Positions 1 to 8,580 of a DNA stretch of 64,000 nucleotides are shown one piece after another. The position numbers and the translations under genes were made by a program. The DNA is from Salinimicrobium terrae DSM 17865. Lineage in GTDB: Bacteria > Bacteroidota > Bacteroidia > Flavobacteriales > Flavobacteriaceae. The stretch covers positions 270,623 to 334,622 of the forward strand of contig NZ_KE384221.1 of NCBI RefSeq assembly GCF_000424665.1, read 5' to 3'. The notes beneath the pieces were generated by a model, which saw only the letters and a program-made list of their open reading frames with translations, made no database searches and was not told the origin of the DNA. Each line of letters starts with the position of its first letter. The first letter of the stretch is position 1.

Positions 1-59
1 ATAAATGGTTATTACCCGTCTCAAAAGAGCCCAACTTCCTGCATTCGGTAAGAAACTTC

Positions 60-67
60 TATCTTCG
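60..67 (+). promoter_or_regulatory. candidate -7 box of the antiporter gene
   Basis: TATCTTCG lies 13 bases before the ATG at 81. It differs by one base from the Bacteroidota -7 consensus TAnnTTTG, and the same variant precedes the cold-shock gene at 17773. No convincing -33 TTTG is seen. This is position-based inference only. Confidence 0.35.
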
Positions 68-80
68 CAAAAAAAACTTA

Positions 81-1028
81 ATGAGCATATTATTTATTAT
101 CCTGGGTTTTATTCTCCTGGTTGTGGGTGGAGAATTCCTCGTTAGATCATCTGTAGCAATTTCTTTAAAGCTGAAGTTATCCAGGATGGTGATTGGCCTC
201 ACCGTGGTTTCTTTCGCTACTTCGGCACCGGAGCTGCTGGTTAGTTTGCAGGCGGCTTTGGAAGGTTTTTCTGACATTTCCCTGGGAAATGTAATTGGGT
301 CCAATATTGCCAACATTGGACTTGTTCTGGGGATTACGGCCATGATCTCTCCGCTGGTTATAGACCGTGACTTCTACAGGTTTAACTGGCCTATTATGAT
401 GCTTTTCTCTTTGGCTCTGTACTACTTTCTCTCTACAGAAAAGGTGCTCTCCCGGCCGGAAGGGATTATTCTCGTATTGGCTATTATACTTTATTTGATT
501 TTACTTATACGCAGGGCCCGAATAAAACCCGAATTACAACCCGACGAGGTTGACCCCGATCTCAAAGTTGCATCCAATTTTAAAACAGGACTCTGGTTGG
601 CCATTGGAGGGGCAGCTTTATATTTTGGTTCAGAATTACTTGTTTCGGGAGCTGTGGACCTCGCATCGGCATTAGGTGTAAGTGAAAGAGTGATTTCAGT
701 AACTATGATAGCTATTGGAACAAGTGTGCCCGAGCTGGCAGCATCAGTCATTGCTGCTATGAAGCAGGAAAAGGCGATTTCTCTCGGAAACCTTATTGGT
801 TCCAATATATTTAATATTGCATCTGTACTTGGTATTACTGCGATCATTCAGCCTATCGCCGTGGTATCTGATGCCATCCTTACCAGTGATATTTTCTGGA
901 TGCTGGGAATTGCATTTATTTTAGTACCGTTAGCATTCCTGCCAATGAAACATACTTTAAACAGGTGGAAGGGACTTTTATTATTTGCAGGATATGCCAT
1001 ATTCGTAAGCATGGCTTTTATTGGCTGA
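81..1028 (+). CDS. CaCA-family sodium/calcium antiporter (YrbG-like)
   Basis: Inner-membrane cation antiporter that would exchange Ca2+ for Na+ or H+. The 315-residue protein is almost wholly hydrophobic, with about ten membrane segments in two inverted halves. Each half carries a paired alpha-repeat signature: TSAPE (residues 47-51) with GNVIGSN (69-75) in the first, and TSVPE with GNLIGSN in the second. The acidic residue in each (T/S)xPE motif is the ion ligand in the family. Length matches YrbG-type members, which lack the large cytoplasmic loop of eukaryotic exchangers. The ATG at 81 is used because hydrophobic sequence starts at once. It appears monocistronic, with glnN 115 bases downstream under its own promoter. 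Confidence 0.9.
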   Translation: MSILFIILGFILLVVGGEFLVRSSVAISLKLKLSRMVIGLTVVSFATSAPELLVSLQAALEGFSDISLGNVIGSNIANIGLVLGITAMISPLVIDRDFYRFNWPIMMLFSLALYYFLSTEKVLSRPEGIILVLAIILYLILLIRRARIKPELQPDEVDPDLKVASNFKTGLWLAIGGAALYFGSELLVSGAVDLASALGVSERVISVTMIAIGTSVPELAASVIAAMKQEKAISLGNLIGSNIFNIASVLGITAIIQPIAVVSDAILTSDIFWMLGIAFILVPLAFLPMKHTLNRWKGLLLFAGYAIFVSMAFIG

Positions 1029-1068
1029 GGGGTATTTCATAATAAAAAAACAATTTTTTATAAACTGG

Positions 1069-1084
1069 CCCTAAAATTTTAGGG
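1069..1084. promoter_or_regulatory. perfect 16-bp palindrome upstream of glnN (candidate operator)
   Basis: CCCTAAAATTTTAGGG is a perfect inverted repeat. It lies 19 bases upstream of the -7 box TATATTTG (1104-1111), so it covers the expected -33 region of the glnN promoter. Nitrogen-assimilation genes are usually controlled, so a dimeric regulator may bind here. That is inference; no cognate regulator is visible in the window. Confidence 0.45.
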
Positions 1085-1103
1085 GGTGTAAATAAATTAT
1101 GAA

Positions 1104-1111
1104 TATATTTG
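1104..1111 (+). promoter_or_regulatory. -7 promoter box of glnN
   Basis: TATATTTG matches the Bacteroidota TAnnTTTG consensus exactly. It lies 32 bases before the glnN ATG at 1144 and just downstream of the palindrome at 1069-1084, leaving a leader of roughly 25 bases. Confidence 0.55.
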
Positions 1112-1143
1112 TTGCTGTTAACCCATAAAAAATATAAATACTC

Positions 1144-3330
1144 ATGGCAACATTAAGATTCCAGGCACTCAAGGAAACCTTAAACCGCAAACCTGTTGAG
1201 ATTGAAGAAAAGGAAAGACGATCGGAATTATTCGGACGAAATGTCTTTTCAGAAAGTGTAATGCGACAATTTCTTACCAAGGAAGCCTATCAGAGCGTTT
1301 TGGAAGCCAATGCTACCGGAAAGAAGATCGACAGGACTATTGCCGATCATATTTCTACCGGAATGAAAGAGTGGGCTATTTCCAAAGGGGCTACTCACTA
1401 TACCCACTGGTTTCAACCCTTAACCGGAAGCACTGCCGAAAAGCATGATGCCTTTTTTGAAACAATCGGTGATGGACTGGCAATTGAAAAATTTGGAGGA
1501 GGACAGCTTGTACAGCAAGAGCCAGATGCTTCCAGTTTTCCTCACGGCGGAATAAGAAATACCTTCGAGGCTCGTGGTTATACCGCATGGGATCCAACTT
1601 CTCCCGCTTTTATATATGGAACTACCCTTTGTATTCCAAGCGTATTTGTTTCCTATACAGGAGATGCACTCGATTATAAAACCCCTCTTTTAAGAGCTCT
1701 GCAGTCTGTAGATCAGTCTGCGACAGATGTTGCTAAATATTTTGACAAAAATGTAAGTAAAGTGCAGGCCACTCTGGGCTGGGAACAGGAGTATTTTCTT
1801 ATTGATTCTGCTTTGGCAGCTTCAAGGCCCGATCTTCAATTGGCAGGAAGAACACTATTAGGTCATTCCCCGGCTAAAGGCCAGCAGTTAGATGATCATT
1901 ACTTTGGTTCCATTCCTTCGCGGGTACTTGCTTATATGCGGGATCTTGAAAAGGAATGTATGCTTCTTGGAGTACCGGTTAAAACCAGACACAATGAGGT
2001 AGCACCAAATCAATTTGAACTCGCTCCTATCTTTGAAGAGGCGAACCTGGCAGTAGATCACAATTCCCTTTTAATGGATGTAATGCACAAAGTAGCAGAG
2101 CGCCATAATTTTACAGTGTTGTTCCATGAAAAGCCGTTTGCAGGGATTAATGGAAGCGGGAAACATAATAACTGGTCATTAAGTACAGATACCGGAGTAA
2201 ATCTTTTAGGACCCGGATCTACCCCGATGAAGAATCTTCAGTTTTTGACCTTTTTCATTAATACCATTAAAGCTGTAAATGATAATGAAGAGCTGCTAAG
2301 AGCTACTATTGCCAGTGCATCAAACGACTTCAGGTTAGGTGCCAACGAGGCGCCGCCGGCAATCATCTCCACTTTTATCGGTTCTCAGTTGACTCAGGTC
2401 CTTGATGAACTTGAGAAAGTTACTGACGGAAAACTTTCTCCACAGGAAAAAACCGAACTTAAATTGAACGTAGTAGGTAAGATCCCTGAGATCCTGCTCG
2501 ATAACACAGATCGAAACAGGACTTCTTCATTCGCTTTTACAGGAAATAAATTTGAATTCCGTGCTGTGGGATCCACTGCGAACTGTGCAGAGCCAATGAC
2601 CGCCCTTAATGCTATTGTTGCCAAGCAGCTTATAGATTTCAAGAAGAGAGTTGACACGCTTATCAAAGATAAGAAGATGAAGAAGGATGATGCTATCTTC
2701 AATGTTCTAAGAGAATATATCAAAGATTCTAAAAATATACGTTTTGAGGGTGATGGTTATTCCGATGAGTGGGAAAAGGAAGCCGCAAAACGTGGTCTAA
2801 GTAACAATCGTAATACTCCCGAAGCCCTTAAGGCCCTTGTAAGTAAGAAGACAATGGACATGTACAAGGAACTGGAGATCATGAATAAAGTGGAAATAGA
2901 GGCCCGTCATGAAATTCAATTGGAGGAATACATCATGAAGGTGCAGATCGAGAGCCGTATCCTTGGAGATATCGCCCGTAACCACGTGATCCCTACAGCT
3001 ATACGGTACCAAAACATTTTGATCAAGAACGTACGGGGTTTAAAAGAAATTTTTGGTAATGATTTCAAAGAACATTCGAAAGAACAACTGGAGATCATAA
3101 AAGAAATTTCTGAACGCATTGAAAAGATCAACTCCGGAATTACCGAAATGATCGAAGCCCGAAAAAAAGCTAATAAACTGGAAACTGCCGAGGAGAAAGC
3201 TTTTGCATATTGTAATGATGTGAAGCCATTCTTTGAAACAATCCGTTACCATTGCGACAAACTCGAGCTTGTAATAGACGATGAGATTTGGACCTTAACC
3301 AAGTACAGGGAATTATTGTTTACTCGATAA
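1144..3330 (+). CDS. glnN: type III glutamine synthetase
   Basis: ATP-dependent ligation of ammonia to glutamate, the entry of nitrogen into metabolism. At 728 residues it has the long GSIII length (about 700-730, against about 470 for GSI). It carries GSIII-type signatures: the catalytic core stretch GINGSGKHNNWS, the substrate/metal region KTRHNEVAPNQFE, and LGANEAPPAI. GSIII is the usual glutamine synthetase of Bacteroidota and acts as a cytoplasmic double-ringed dodecamer. It is expressed alone: a promoter and palindrome lie upstream and a strong hairpin terminator downstream (3353-3382). No GlnK or amtB gene is adjacent. The ATG at 1144 fits the promoter spacing. Confidence 0.95.
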   Translation: MATLRFQALKETLNRKPVEIEEKERRSELFGRNVFSESVMRQFLTKEAYQSVLEANATGKKIDRTIADHISTGMKEWAISKGATHYTHWFQPLTGSTAEKHDAFFETIGDGLAIEKFGGGQLVQQEPDASSFPHGGIRNTFEARGYTAWDPTSPAFIYGTTLCIPSVFVSYTGDALDYKTPLLRALQSVDQSATDVAKYFDKNVSKVQATLGWEQEYFLIDSALAASRPDLQLAGRTLLGHSPAKGQQLDDHYFGSIPSRVLAYMRDLEKECMLLGVPVKTRHNEVAPNQFELAPIFEEANLAVDHNSLLMDVMHKVAERHNFTVLFHEKPFAGINGSGKHNNWSLSTDTGVNLLGPGSTPMKNLQFLTFFINTIKAVNDNEELLRATIASASNDFRLGANEAPPAIISTFIGSQLTQVLDELEKVTDGKLSPQEKTELKLNVVGKIPEILLDNTDRNRTSSFAFTGNKFEFRAVGSTANCAEPMTALNAIVAKQLIDFKKRVDTLIKDKKMKKDDAIFNVLREYIKDSKNIRFEGDGYSDEWEKEAAKRGLSNNRNTPEALKALVSKKTMDMYKELEIMNKVEIEARHEIQLEEYIMKVQIESRILGDIARNHVIPTAIRYQNILIKNVRGLKEIFGNDFKEHSKEQLEIIKEISERIEKINSGITEMIEARKKANKLETAEEKAFAYCNDVKPFFETIRYHCDKLELVIDDEIWTLTKYRELLFTR

Positions 3331-3352
3331 TACTCTTCAAAAATGCCATTTT

Positions 3353-3382
3353 AAAGCCACTTCTTTTTGAAGTGGCTTTTAT
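3353..3382 (+). terminator. rho-independent terminator of glnN
   Basis: An 11-bp perfect stem, AAAGCCACTTC paired with GAAGTGGCTTT, encloses a TTTTT loop and ends in a T run. It starts 22 bases after the glnN stop codon. Confidence 0.85.
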
Positions 3383-3419
3383 ATTTCAGGAAACCGAAGG
3401 TCAAAAAATCTAAACTAAT

Positions 3420-3427
3420 TATCTTTG
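3420..3427 (+). promoter_or_regulatory. -7 promoter box of purM
   Basis: TATCTTTG fits TAnnTTTG exactly and lies 18 bases before the ATG at 3446. It overlaps the alternative in-frame TTG at 3425, which argues that translation starts at 3446 and not at 3425. Confidence 0.55.
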
Positions 3428-3445
3428 ACCAGCAAATCCAATAGC

Positions 3446-4624
3446 ATGAGCCAGGAAATAAGCAAACGATATGCCGGCCGCGGAGTTTCTGCCGGGAAAG
3501 AAGATGTTCACAATGCCATTAAAAATGTCGACAAAGGCTTGTTCCCAAAAGCCTTTTGCAAAATTGTGCCCGATCATCTTACCGGAGATGAGGATTACTG
3601 TCTCATCATGCATGCCGATGGTGCCGGTACAAAATCTTCCCTGGCTTACATGTACTGGAAACAAACCGGAGATGTAAGTGTTTGGAAAGGAATTGCCCAG
3701 GACGCGCTTATCATGAACATTGATGATCTGCTATGTGTTGGAGCGGTAGATAATATCATGCTCTCTTCTACCATTGGCAGAAATAAGAATCTTATCCCCG
3801 GCGAAGTAATTTCGGCCATCATTAATGGAACAGAAGAACTCCTCAAGGATCTTAAAAGCTTCGGAATTAATATTCACTCCACCGGCGGGGAAACTGCCGA
3901 TGTTGGCGATCTGGTTCGTACCATCATTGTAGATTCTACCGTAACTGCCAGGATGAAGCGTAGCGACGTCATCAACAATGCCTACATCAAGCCCGGAAAT
4001 GTGATCGTAGGTCTGGCTTCCTTCGGGCAGGCCACTTACGAGAAGGAGTATAACGGGGGAATGGGCAGCAACGGACTCACTTCTGCGCGGCACGATGTCT
4101 TCGGAAAAAGTTTAGCTGAAAAATTTCCAGAAAGTTTTGATCCTTCAGTACCTGAAGATCTTGTTTACAGCGGCTCAAAGAACCTTACCGATGGAGTAGA
4201 AGGCAGTCCCCTGGATGCCGGGAAGCTGGTGCTTTCTCCCACCCGAACCTATGCTCCTGTGATCAAAAAGATCCTGGAAAAGTATTCTAAAAATGACATT
4301 TTTGGGATGGTTCACTGTAGCGGTGGCGCACAGACAAAAGTGCTTCATTTCGTAGATCAGGTTCATTTGATAAAGGATAATCTATTTGAGGTTCCACCAT
4401 TGTTCAAATTGATTCAGCAGGAGAGCAAAACCGATTGGAAGGAGATGTATCAGGTTTTCAACATGGGGCACAGAATGGAGCTTTATGTTGATGAAGCCAT
4501 AGCTGAAGATATTATCTCAATTTCTAAATCCTTTAATGTAGATGCGAAAATAGTAGGGAGAGTAGAAGCTTCTGAGGAGAAAAGATTGACGATTAGGAGT
4601 GAATTTGGGGAATTTAAATACTAA
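3446..4624 (+). CDS. purM: phosphoribosylformylglycinamidine cyclo-ligase (AIR synthase)
   Basis: ATP-dependent ring closure of FGAM to AIR in purine synthesis. The 392-residue protein belongs to the PurM/AIR-synthase fold, seen in the N-terminal RYAGRGVSAGKEDVHNAIKN region, the ADGAGTKSSLAY stretch and a GGETADVGD segment. It is somewhat longer than E. coli PurM (about 345 residues) and is the divergent form found in Bacteroidota, so exact orthology rests on family knowledge. I chose ATG 3446 over TTG 3425 because a -7 box overlaps the TTG. The stop codon TAA (4622-4624) is the first three bases of an 18-bp inverted repeat that flanks the next gene. In related genomes I recall purM leading directly to prfA and pyrF, so 4622-5153 looks like an insertion. 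Confidence 0.85.
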   Translation: MSQEISKRYAGRGVSAGKEDVHNAIKNVDKGLFPKAFCKIVPDHLTGDEDYCLIMHADGAGTKSSLAYMYWKQTGDVSVWKGIAQDALIMNIDDLLCVGAVDNIMLSSTIGRNKNLIPGEVISAIINGTEELLKDLKSFGINIHSTGGETADVGDLVRTIIVDSTVTARMKRSDVINNAYIKPGNVIVGLASFGQATYEKEYNGGMGSNGLTSARHDVFGKSLAEKFPESFDPSVPEDLVYSGSKNLTDGVEGSPLDAGKLVLSPTRTYAPVIKKILEKYSKNDIFGMVHCSGGAQTKVLHFVDQVHLIKDNLFEVPPLFKLIQQESKTDWKEMYQVFNMGHRMELYVDEAIAEDIISISKSFNVDAKIVGRVEASEEKRLTIRSEFGEFKY

Positions 4625-5153
4625 AAATTTCACACGAAGCAAATAAGATTTCAATAAGCGCACAGAGAAATCGAAGGAAAGATTATTTTTATCCTTCAAT
4701 TAACTACCCGGTGAATGCCATCTTTGAGCATTTTTGTGTTGAAATTTATTAGAAGCCCCACTTTTAATTCTGAAAGTTTTAAATAAGTGAGTAATTGTGC
4801 AAAATGTACAGGAGCCAGATTTTCAAGAGACTTTACTTCTATGATTATTTTATTTTGGACTAATAAATCTATCCTGTAGCCCACATCCATTTTAATTTCT
4901 TTGTAGAAAAAAGGCATAGGATGTTGCTGTTTTACCTCGAATCCTGCAGTACGAAGATCATAGGCCAGAGCATTCTCATAAGAAGATTCTAACAAGCCGG
5001 GTCCCAGGTTTTTGTGCAACTCAAGAGCAATTCCAATAATCCGGTATGACAAATCCTGTTCTTTCATTATTCGAAAGTACAATAGTTTCTTTTTAACTGC
5101 CTTACTTTGTGATCTTCATTTTTTTGCTTCGTGCCCTTCGTGTGAAATTTTTA
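4622..5153. mobile_element. candidate element: GxxExxY gene inside an 18-bp perfect inverted repeat
   Basis: TAAAAATTTCACACGAAG at 4622-4639 is repeated in perfect inverted orientation at 5136-5153, with only the GxxExxY gene between. Homology continues inward: CACGAAGCAAA follows the left arm, while the right arm carries an extra 9-base CGAAG-type unit before the same GCAAA. The left arm supplies the stop codon of purM and the right arm encodes the last residues of the msrA-like gene, as expected for insertion between pre-existing genes. No target-site duplication is evident. The mobile nature is inferred from this geometry. Confidence 0.5.
4696..5067 (-). CDS. GxxExxY family protein (PD-(D/E)XK nuclease-like)
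   Basis: Small protein of 123 residues with the family-defining G-x-x-E-x-x-Y motif in GPGLLESSYENAL. It also has a YRIDLLV strand and an IIEVKS strand; Asp followed by Glu-x-Lys is the layout of a PD-(D/E)XK nuclease core, to which I recall the family being assigned. The biological role is unknown. I prefer the start MKEQDLSYR (5067) over the upstream ATG at 5082, because related proteins begin close to this helix. Perfect 18-bp inverted repeats flank it at 4622-4639 and 5136-5153. Its strand is opposite to purM and the same as the msrA-like gene. A DNA-cleaving role in moving its own flanking repeats is a hypothesis only. Confidence 0.8.
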   Translation of the reverse strand: MKEQDLSYRIIGIALELHKNLGPGLLESSYENALAYDLRTAGFEVKQQHPMPFFYKEIKMDVGYRIDLLVQNKIIIEVKSLENLAPVHFAQLLTYLKLSELKVGLLINFNTKMLKDGIHRVVN

Positions 5154-5638
5154 ATTGGTCCTTTGCGAGAAATAATTTCTAAAACAGCCAACTTCGGTTC
5201 AATATACCTTTTACAAAATGAGGCATCAGGGTTTTTCTTATAGTAATTCCGGATAGACTCCCGTGAAGCCTTAAACTCCACAAAAGGCAGAACCCGGGTA
5301 ATTAATTTCTCCTCAAAATCCTTTTGTAACTCTTTCAGAAATTCCTTTGCAGCTTTTTCATCTTCAGAAGTAAAATAATAAACTGCGCTGCGATATTTTT
5401 TCCGGAAGGAATGATTGGAAGTAGAATTGTGCGTATGAAGATGGACTTCCAGAAGCCTCTTCAAATTTACCCTTTTGGGAAGGTAATGAATAATAACAGC
5501 TTCCGATAAAGCATCTGCAGGTGCTTCAGAAGCAATATACCCCTGCTCAACCTTAATTACACCTTCCACTGCCTGAAACACAGCTTCGGTACACCAGTGA
5601 CAGCCTCCGCCCAATCCAATTTTTCGCACTTCTTCCAT
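5102..5638 (-). CDS. divergent peptide methionine sulfoxide reductase A-like protein
   Basis: MsrA-fold reductase of methionine-S-sulfoxide, 178 residues from the start chosen here. The catalytic segment reads GGGCHWCTEAVF. It keeps Cys, Trp and Glu of the classical GCFWxxE motif but has His in place of Phe and an extra Cys. Further on, HTHNSTSNHSF and KYRSAVYYF replace the classical HDPTQ and GTQYRSAIY stretches, so this is a distinct MsrA-like subfamily. The ATG at 5638 (MEEVRKIGL) precedes the first beta strand; an in-frame ATG at 5710 would add 24 poorly fitting residues. About the last 16 residues are encoded inside the right inverted repeat of the neighbouring element. Substrate range is therefore uncertain. 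Confidence 0.75.
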   Translation of the reverse strand: MEEVRKIGLGGGCHWCTEAVFQAVEGVIKVEQGYIASEAPADALSEAVIIHYLPKRVNLKRLLEVHLHTHNSTSNHSFRKKYRSAVYYFTSEDEKAAKEFLKELQKDFEEKLITRVLPFVEFKASRESIRNYYKKNPDASFCKRYIEPKLAVLEIISRKGPIKNFTRRARSKKMKITK

Positions 5639-5751
5639 AGAAGAAAAATAGGGAAATTTAATGGCAACCACAATATTTCCGCAGGAGGGAAGCGTTTTAG
5701 GAATTTTCATGACTCCAATAAATCCTTTTTATAAATCCGGTGGATTTATCG

Positions 5752-5759
5752 TAAATTTG
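5752..5759 (+). promoter_or_regulatory. -7 promoter box of prfA, followed by a Shine-Dalgarno site
   Basis: TAAATTTG matches TAnnTTTG, with TTTT 21 bases upstream as a weak -33 element. AAGGAGA follows at 5767-5773, close before the ATG at 5778. Such a strong ribosome site is uncommon in Bacteroidota. Confidence 0.5.
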
Positions 5760-5777
5760 CCACTTTAAGGAGATGTT

Positions 5778-6854
5778 ATGATCGAGAAATTAAATATTGT
5801 GAAGCAGCGCTTTGATGAGGTGAATGATCTGATCATTCAGCCCGACGTGATTGCAGACCAAAAGCGTTATGTTGAGCTCAACAAAGAATATAAAGACCTG
5901 AAGAAGTTGATGGAGGTTCGTGCAGATTACATCAGCCTCATTGACAACAAAAAGGAAGCTGAAGAGATCATTGCCGATGGCAGCGATCCTGAAATGATCG
6001 ATATGGCCAAGATGCAGCTGGAAGAGGCGAAGGAGCAAATTCCGGGAATGGAGGAGAAGATAAGGATGATGCTCGTGCCAAAAGATCCTGAAGACGCTAA
6101 GAACGTTGTAATGGAGATCCGCGCCGGTACCGGAGGGGATGAAGCCAGTATTTTCGCGGGTGACCTGTATCGCATGTACACCAAATACATCGAAAGTAAA
6201 GGCTGGAAACACCAGATTGTTGACTTTAGCGAAGGAACCAGCGGCGGATTTAAAGAGATCATTTTTGATGTGACCGGCGAGGATGTTTACGGAACTATGA
6301 AATTTGAAGCGGGTGTACACCGGGTGCAAAGAGTACCACAAACCGAAACTCAGGGGCGGGTGCATACATCTGCTGCGACAGTAATGGTGTTGCCCGAAGC
6401 GGAAGAGTTTGACGTGGAGATCGATCCCAAAGAAGTGCGAATTGACTATTTCTGTTCGTCAGGACCGGGTGGCCAATCGGTAAACACTACCTATTCTGCT
6501 GTGCGATTGACTCACCTTCCAACAGGATTGGTAGCACAGTGTCAGGATCAAAAATCTCAGCACAAGAACAAGGAAAAGGCATTTAGGGTTTTGAGGTCAA
6601 GGCTTTATGAGCAGGAACTCGCAAAAAAGATGGAAGCCGATGCTGCAAAAAGAAACTCCATGGTTTCCAGTGGTGACAGGAGTGCGAAGATTAGAACATA
6701 CAATTATGCACAAGGTCGTGTGACAGATCACCGAATTGGCCTTACGCTTTATGACCTAGGAAATATTATTAATGGTGATATCCAGAAGATCCTTGATGAA
6801 TTACAACTTGTAGAAAACACAGAAAAACTGAAAGAGAATTCTGACGTTTTTTAA
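5778..6854 (+). CDS. prfA: peptide chain release factor 1
   Basis: Recognises UAA and UAG in the ribosomal A site and triggers peptidyl-tRNA hydrolysis. The 358-residue length is typical. The catalytic GGQ loop is at residues 231-233 (GPGGQSVNT), whose Gln is the usual methylation target. The stop-codon-reading tripeptide is P-Q-T ([12 protein letters not shown]), of the RF1 PxT type and not the RF2 SPF type. Upstream lie a -7 box and an unusually good Shine-Dalgarno sequence. A perfect 9-bp terminator hairpin (6871-6893) separates it from pyrF. Confidence 0.97.
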   Translation: MIEKLNIVKQRFDEVNDLIIQPDVIADQKRYVELNKEYKDLKKLMEVRADYISLIDNKKEAEEIIADGSDPEMIDMAKMQLEEAKEQIPGMEEKIRMMLVPKDPEDAKNVVMEIRAGTGGDEASIFAGDLYRMYTKYIESKGWKHQIVDFSEGTSGGFKEIIFDVTGEDVYGTMKFEAGVHRVQRVPQTETQGRVHTSAATVMVLPEAEEFDVEIDPKEVRIDYFCSSGPGGQSVNTTYSAVRLTHLPTGLVAQCQDQKSQHKNKEKAFRVLRSRLYEQELAKKMEADAAKRNSMVSSGDRSAKIRTYNYAQGRVTDHRIGLTLYDLGNIINGDIQKILDELQLVENTEKLKENSDVF

Positions 6855-6870
6855 ACCAGATATTTAATTA

Positions 6871-6898
6871 AAGCTGCCGCACTCCGGCAGCTTTTTTA
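6871..6898 (+). terminator. rho-independent terminator between prfA and pyrF
   Basis: AAGCTGCCG pairs perfectly with CGGCAGCTT around a CACTC loop and is followed by TTTT. It ends only about 11 bases before the pyrF ATG at 6909, so pyrF either depends on read-through or this is an attenuator-like arrangement. Confidence 0.8.
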
Positions 6899-6908
6899 TT
6901 TGCAGCCA

Positions 6909-7718
6909 ATGACCACTTCTCAATTAGTAGAACAGATACATCTTAAGAAATCCTTTTTATGCATAGGTCTCGATGTAGATCTAAAGAAAATTCCGCAGCA
7001 TTTATTAAAAGAGGAAGATCCTATCTTCGTCTTTAATAAAGCTATAATTGATGCTACCCATCATCTGGCTGTGGCCTACAAACCAAATCTTGCTTTTTAT
7101 GAAGCTCATGGAATTAAAGGTTGGAAAGCACTTGAGAAAACTATAAGTTATCTGAATGAAAATTTCCCTGAAATTTTCACCATTGCCGATGCCAAACGCG
7201 GAGACATTGGCAATACTTCGGGTATGTATGCAAAGGCTTTTTTTGAGGATCTTAATTTTGATTCGGTTACTGTAGCCCCCTATATGGGAAAAGATTCTGT
7301 AGAGCCATTTTTAGCTTATGAGAATAAGCACACGATTTTACTGGCGTTGACATCTAACGCTGGAGCTTATGATTTTCAGACGCAAAAGGTAGAGGATGAG
7401 GAACTATACAAAAAAGTCCTTAAAACATCAAAATCCTGGACCAACGGGCAGAACCTAATGTATGTTGTGGGAGCCACCAAAGCTGAATTTTTAAAAGAAA
7501 TAAGAAAAATAATTCCTGAAAATTTCCTTTTGGTACCCGGAGTTGGTGCCCAGGGCGGGAGCTTGCAAGAGGTTTGTGAATATGGCATGAACCGCAATGT
7601 GGGGCTGCTTATCAATGCTTCAAGGGCAATTATATATGCTTCTGAGGGTGCCGATTTCGCTGAAGCTGCCGCAGAAGAAGCCAAGAAGCTTCAGCAGGAG
7701 ATGGCTTATTATCTATAA
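6909..7718 (+). CDS. pyrF: orotidine 5'-phosphate decarboxylase
   Basis: Last step of UMP synthesis, decarboxylation of OMP. The 269-residue TIM-barrel protein carries the catalytic [11 protein letters not shown] motif, whose Asp-Lys-Asp array is invariant, and the phosphate-binding segment [11 protein letters not shown] near the C-terminus. The length and ADAKRGDI form match the longer PyrF subgroup of Bacteroidota and Actinobacteria. ATG 6909 is preferred over the TTG at 6900, which sits in the tail of the prfA terminator. No separate promoter is obvious between the terminator and the start, so pyrF may rely on partial read-through from prfA. Confidence 0.95.
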   Translation: MTTSQLVEQIHLKKSFLCIGLDVDLKKIPQHLLKEEDPIFVFNKAIIDATHHLAVAYKPNLAFYEAHGIKGWKALEKTISYLNENFPEIFTIADAKRGDIGNTSGMYAKAFFEDLNFDSVTVAPYMGKDSVEPFLAYENKHTILLALTSNAGAYDFQTQKVEDEELYKKVLKTSKSWTNGQNLMYVVGATKAEFLKEIRKIIPENFLLVPGVGAQGGSLQEVCEYGMNRNVGLLINASRAIIYASEGADFAEAAAEEAKKLQQEMAYYL

Positions 7719-7782
7719 CGGAAAATGCTTCTTAACCAGGTGTCAAAAACGGCATTTTCGATACCTTATAATTTCCAGTACT

Positions 7783-8580
7783 TTGAGAACTTTTCACGAT
7801 CAGTTAAAACGAAAACTTGAGCTGAAGGAGCTTCCGCAGCGAATCGTAACTCTGGTGCCGAGTCAGACAGAACTGCTGGTAGATCTTGGGCTTCGGGAGA
7901 AGATCGTGGGAATAACCAAGTTCTGTGTGCATCCAGAGGAACTCCGGAAGGAGAAAAAGGTGGTGGGCGGCACTAAACAGGTCCACTACGACCGCATAAA
8001 AGCCCTTGCACCCGACATAATTCTTTGCAACAAGGAAGAAAATACAAAAGAAATGGTGGCAGAGCTGGAAAAGCTCGCTCCCGTTCATGTTTCTGATGTT
8101 ATGACCATTCAGGATTCGCTGGAGCTCATTCTTCAATACGGAAAAATTTTCGGCGTGACAGATAAAGCTTCAGAAATAGCTGAAGAAATCACTCTTTTAA
8201 GAGAAGAATTTCAGAAGGAAATGGAACATGTCCCATTTAGAAAAGTAGCTTATCTTATCTGGAAAAATCCGTGGATGGTAGCGGGAAGAGATAATTTTAT
8301 AGATCACCTCCTGGAGCTTAACCGGTTCAAAAATGTGTTTTCAGGGGAAGATTCCAGGTATCCGGAAATAGAATTAGAGCAGTTGGAGCAAAAACAAGTG
8401 GAGTTGCTGCTGCTTTCTACGGAGCCATTTCCGTTTAAATCAAAAGATAAAGAGGAGTTGAAAAAAGAGGTAGGGATTAACGAGATTCACATTGTGGACG
8501 GGGAATACTTTAGCTGGTATGGGTCGCGTCTAACGGCAGCTTTTGCTTATTTCAGAAAACTTCAAACTGTCCTCTCCTGA
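7783..8580 (+). CDS. BtuF/FhuD-like helical-backbone metal receptor
   Basis: About 265 residues with the class III periplasmic binding-protein architecture: an N-terminal RIVTLVPSQTELLVDLGL strand-helix, then KKVVGGTKQVHYDRIKALAPD, a long linker helix, and a C-terminal lobe ending SRLTAAFAYF. Homologues bind cobalamin or iron chelates for ABC import. However, I see no clear signal peptide or lipobox, so it may act in the cytoplasm or a start may be missing. No ATG occurs between pyrF and the first conserved residues; TTG at 7783 gives MRTFHDQLKRKL. It follows pyrF by 64 bases on the same strand, and its 3' end overlaps the opposing small gene by 19 bases. Confidence 0.75.
   Translation: MRTFHDQLKRKLELKELPQRIVTLVPSQTELLVDLGLREKIVGITKFCVHPEELRKEKKVVGGTKQVHYDRIKALAPDIILCNKEENTKEMVAELEKLAPVHVSDVMTIQDSLELILQYGKIFGVTDKASEIAEEITLLREEFQKEMEHVPFRKVAYLIWKNPWMVAGRDNFIDHLLELNRFKNVFSGEDSRYPEIELEQLEQKQVELLLLSTEPFPFKSKDKEELKKEVGINEIHIVDGEYFSWYGSRLTAAFAYFRKLQTVLS

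Noticed and set aside
3425-3445. A TTG start for purM
   Set aside because: It overlaps the -7 promoter box TATCTTTG, so the transcript would start downstream of it.
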